A DNA stretch of 25,044 nucleotides from Verrucomicrobia bacterium UBA6775. Lineage in GTDB: Bacteria; Verrucomicrobiota; Verrucomicrobiia; Limisphaerales; UBA1096. A program made the position numbers and the translations under genes. A model generated the notes under the pieces. It ran no database searches. It saw only the letters and a program-made list of their open reading frames with translations, and was not told where the DNA came from. The stretch's first letter is position 1, and each line of letters starts with the position of its first letter. The DNA is taken from contig DKGH01000125.1 in NCBI GenBank assembly GCA_002453165.1, positions 13,464 through 38,507 on the forward strand, read 5' to 3'. Shown piece by piece: positions 22,712 to 25,044 of the stretch.

Positions 22712-23460
22712 TACTGAATCATGCCGGTATCTGGGATCCCTTTGGAATCCATCAAAATCAAAGAAACATTCACTGCGTTAAAAAATGCATGAGCCAAAAT
22801 TGGTGCCAGTAAATTGTCCGTCTTCTCATAAATGAAAATTAGCGCAAGCCCAACAAACGTCAGTGAAGCGAACGTCAAAAGGTTCACGTGAAACAAACCA
22901 AACAACACCGCCGTACCAAAGATGGCCACCTTCGGGTAGCCGTTTTGCTTGATGGACGGATAAAGGATTCCCCGAAACAAAATCTCCTCGCCGATCGGTG
23001 CAACCACCACGGCCATGAACGCGAAGAAGATTAAAAATTCCAGTCCACCTTCCGCCTGCGCCTGCTCCGCGATCACCGTCACCAGTTTTTGTTCCTCGGG
23101 AGCCTCGTCTGCCAGCGCGTTCAGTACAAAACCCGTAAGCAGCATCAAAAACATCGCCACCGGAATGATGACACCCCCCCCGCCAAGGCCAAATGCGAGG
23201 CATGTTTTCAACCTGCCCCGGTTGAGGCCAAAGGTGTCCTTTAGACCGATCGGTGTGTTGTAAAACTTCGCGCTGATGAGCATCCATGAAATGACCGAAA
23301 CCAAAATGGATAGCGGCAGCACGGCAACGTTTGCTGCCATCTGCTCCACGGAGCCGTCCTTGAAATAACCAGCAAGCCCGCCCCCCAATCCCAACGTAAC
23401 CATCAGGATGCACCCCAGCCAGAGTAGCGACTCAGGGTGCCATGATCGTTGGGTTAACAC
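22711..23460 (-). CDS. CPBP-family intramembrane metalloprotease
   Basis: 249 residues from the GTG at 23460, with about six to seven hydrophobic helices. The three CPBP/Abi motifs are present: GEEILFRGILYP, FGLFHVN and HAFFNAVN, giving the Glu-Glu and two His of the metal site. Relatives act as CAAX-type or stress-linked membrane proteases; the substrate here is unknown. The frame is open to 23571, inside purH, but GTG 23460 has GGCGGA six bases ahead and lies 20 bases after the purH stop, so I chose it. The preceding gap holds a one-mismatch palindrome. Confidence 0.85.
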   Translation of the reverse strand: MLTQRSWHPESLLWLGCILMVTLGLGGGLAGYFKDGSVEQMAANVAVLPLSILVSVISWMLISAKFYNTPIGLKDTFGLNRGRLKTCLAFGLGGGGVIIPVAMFLMLLTGFVLNALADEAPEEQKLVTVIAEQAQAEGGLEFLIFFAFMAVVVAPIGEEILFRGILYPSIKQNGYPKVAIFGTAVLFGLFHVNLLTFASLTFVGLALIFIYEKTDNLLAPILAHAFFNAVNVSLILMDSKGIPDTGMIQ

Positions 23461-23465
23461 GCTTC

Positions 23466-23479
23466 CGCCTGGCCAAGCG
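23466..23479. repeat. Palindrome variant between purH and the CPBP gene
   Basis: CGCCTGGCCAAGCG, 13 of 14 matches, directly abutting the purH stop codon and overlapping the GGCGGA that precedes the CPBP start. Confidence 0.85.
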
Positions 23480-25036
23480 TCAGTGCTTGAAGTGTCGCCC
23501 CCCGGTAAAGGCCATGGCCATTCCGCGTTCATTCGCCGCAGCGATGACTTCGTCGTCGCGCTTGGATCCACCCGGCTGAATAGCCGCCGTAGCCCCCGCC
23601 TCGCCCGCAGCGATCAGTCCGTCAGCAAATGGGAAAAATGCGTCGCTGCAGACCGCACTGCCCTTCAGGTCGAGACCGGCCTCGCCCGCCTTCCAGACAG
23701 CGATTCGGCTGGAGTCCACTCGGCTCATTTGCCCGGCGCCCACTCCCAGTGTGCGGTCCTTACCGGCATAAAGAATGGCGTTGGATTTCAGGTGCTTCAC
23801 CGCTCGCCAACCGAAAAGCATCGCCTTGAGTTCGTCCTCGCTTGGATGCCGTTCCGTGACCACTTCGAGGTCGACCGCTGAGATCTTTTTAAGGTCGCGC
23901 TCCTGCACGAGGAACGACTCCGCACCAACCGATCGGACATCCCACGGCACAGTATTAGCCGGGTTCAACTTCAGTTTAACGAGCCGCAGATTTTTCTTTT
24001 GCTGCAACAAACCAAGTGCTTCTTCAGAAAAATCAGGTGCCACGATGACCTCGGTGAAAATCTCGCTGATCTGTTCCGCAGTAGCCAAATCGAGCGCTGT
24101 GTTGCAGGCGATAATCCCTCCGAACGGTGCCTGTTTATCGGTGGCGAATGCCTTGTCCCAAGCCTCCGCAAGCACCTCCGCCTGTCCCAACCCACAAGGG
24201 TTGGTGTGCTTGAGAATGGCCAGCGTCGGCGGGTCGGCGTCGTACTCAACAATCAAGTGAGCGGCGGCCGTGAGGTCGAGAATATTGTTGTACGACAGTG
24301 CCTTGCCATGAAGCTGCTCGTAAAATTCCCCGAACCGGCCGTAGAGCGCCGCGCGCTGGTGTGGGTTTTCGCCGTAGCGCAAGTCTTGTGTCTTGTCGGC
24401 GCGCAGGACGAGCTTGTCCGGCAGATCGGTCTCCGGTTGTTCGGCTGCGTAGACGTTGGCCAGGTACAACGCAATGGCGCCGTCGTACGCCGAGGTACGC
24501 GAGTAAACTTTCACCGCAAGCTCACGGCGCAACTCAAGCGTGGTATCGCCTCCCGAGGACACTTGATCAGCCACTCGACCGTAGTCGGCTGGATCGACGA
24601 CGACGGTGACGCTCTGGTGGTTCTTTGCCGCGCTGCGGAGCATTGACGGGCCGCCGATGTCGATGTTCTCGATGGCATCCTCAAGCGTGACGTTGGGATT
24701 GGCCACCGTCTGCTCAAACGGATAAAGGTTAACGACGACAAGGTCGATCGGCTTGATTCCGTGCTCCTTGGTCGTGGCGACATGCTCGTCATTTTCGCGA
24801 AGGTAAAGCAGCCCGCCGTGCACCATCGGGTGCAGCGTTTTCACGCGGCCATCGAGCATCTCGGGAAAGCCGGTGTAGTCGCTGAGATCCATCACCTCGA
24901 TGCCGGCTTCGCGCAGCACCTTGGCCGTGCCTCCGGTCGAGAGGATTTCAACTCCGGCACGGGAGAGCACCTCTGCAAACGGAACGAGGTCGGTTTTGTC
25001 GGAAACGGAAATGAGCGCGCGCTCGATCTTGGACAT
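23480..25036 (-). CDS. purH: Bifunctional AICAR transformylase / IMP cyclohydrolase
   Basis: 518 residues, complete, with the ATG eight bases from the window edge. The N-terminal MGS-like cyclohydrolase domain shows ALISVSDKTDLVPFA, STGGTAKVLREAG and FPEMLDGRVKTLHP. The transformylase domain shows YSRTSAYDGAIA, RYGENPHQRAALYG, KHTNPCG with the catalytic Lys-His, FGGIIACN, SDAFFPFADG, IQPGGSKRDDEVI and the C-terminal FTGGRHFKH. It performs the last two steps of IMP synthesis. It heads an operon with CPBP, thiL, tsaE and tsaB; any promoter lies outside the window. Confidence 0.97.
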   Translation of the reverse strand: MSKIERALISVSDKTDLVPFAEVLSRAGVEILSTGGTAKVLREAGIEVMDLSDYTGFPEMLDGRVKTLHPMVHGGLLYLRENDEHVATTKEHGIKPIDLVVVNLYPFEQTVANPNVTLEDAIENIDIGGPSMLRSAAKNHQSVTVVVDPADYGRVADQVSSGGDTTLELRRELAVKVYSRTSAYDGAIALYLANVYAAEQPETDLPDKLVLRADKTQDLRYGENPHQRAALYGRFGEFYEQLHGKALSYNNILDLTAAAHLIVEYDADPPTLAILKHTNPCGLGQAEVLAEAWDKAFATDKQAPFGGIIACNTALDLATAEQISEIFTEVIVAPDFSEEALGLLQQKKNLRLVKLKLNPANTVPWDVRSVGAESFLVQERDLKKISAVDLEVVTERHPSEDELKAMLFGWRAVKHLKSNAILYAGKDRTLGVGAGQMSRVDSSRIAVWKAGEAGLDLKGSAVCSDAFFPFADGLIAAGEAGATAAIQPGGSKRDDEVIAAANERGMAMAFTGGRHFKH

Positions 25037-25044
25037 AGGATTTG

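Noticed and set aside
2384..23479. Palindromes as IS remnants, MITEs, REP elements or a CRISPR array
   Set aside because: Only the 14-mer is shared. Flanks differ at each copy, spacing is irregular, there are no target duplications, and many copies are in frame inside intact genes.

Overview
The window looks like a chromosomal piece of a PVC-superphylum bacterium, most likely a (probably marine) verrucomicrobium. The main pointers are a secreted multidomain protein with a PA14-like end and two LamG domains, a c-type-heme 'membrane-bound dehydrogenase' of the Pirellula/Verrucomicrobium type, and weak or absent Shine-Dalgarno sequences at most starts. This assignment is inference from gene content. 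Apart from one A+T-rich block (about 3511-4985) the DNA is moderately G+C-rich.

Layout. 1-3510 (+): 3' part of a giant secreted protein. 3567-5786 (-): a YacP/Rae1-type nuclease, then the first ~100 codons of a class I (Fe-S) fumarase, cut off and joined through an ATGA overlap to a complete class II fumarase (fumC) of foreign composition. 5850-6104 (+): FmdB-type zinc ribbon protein, followed by a structured intergenic stretch ending in a strong terminator (candidate small RNA). 6306-9635 (-): membrane pyrophosphatase hppA, then the tRNA t6A gene tsaC. 9880-10392 (+): unknown membrane protein, overlapping tail-to-tail a three-PAS hybrid histidine kinase (10381-13482, -). 13618-14490 (+): endonuclease IV. 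14519-15586 (+): a stand-alone flagellin unit with a sigma-28-like promoter, a hairpin leader and a terminator. 15594-18083 (-): PVC-type heme dehydrogenase. 18224-18481 (+): DUF2061 protein. 18533-20629 (+): SAM (S-box) riboswitch with attenuator, threonine-synthase-like PLP enzyme, MoaD/ThiS-like sulfur carrier and a NIL-domain protein. 20658-25036 (-): packed operon purH, CPBP protease, thiL, tsaE, tsaB.

Two things stand out. (1) The perfect 14-bp palindrome CGCTTGGCCAAGCG occurs 13 times exactly and at least 5 more times with one mismatch. It sits between genes and inside genes, and in coding sequence it is read in all three frames (Arg-Leu-Ala-Lys-Arg, Leu-Gly-Gln-Ala, Ala-Trp-Pro-Ser). 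It behaves like a genome-wide DNA signal comparable in style to cyanobacterial HIP1, not like a mobile element. (2) A SAM riboswitch controls a threonine-synthase-like enzyme together with a sulfur carrier and a NIL protein. This suggests a carrier-dependent homocysteine route in which a fold-type-II PLP enzyme uses O-phosphohomoserine, analogous to CysM/CysO for cysteine. The function is inference; the gene order and riboswitch are directly visible.

The fumarase locus is a third point of interest: it looks like replacement of a class I enzyme by a class II enzyme, with the N-terminal remnant still in place. An assembly chimera must be excluded first.
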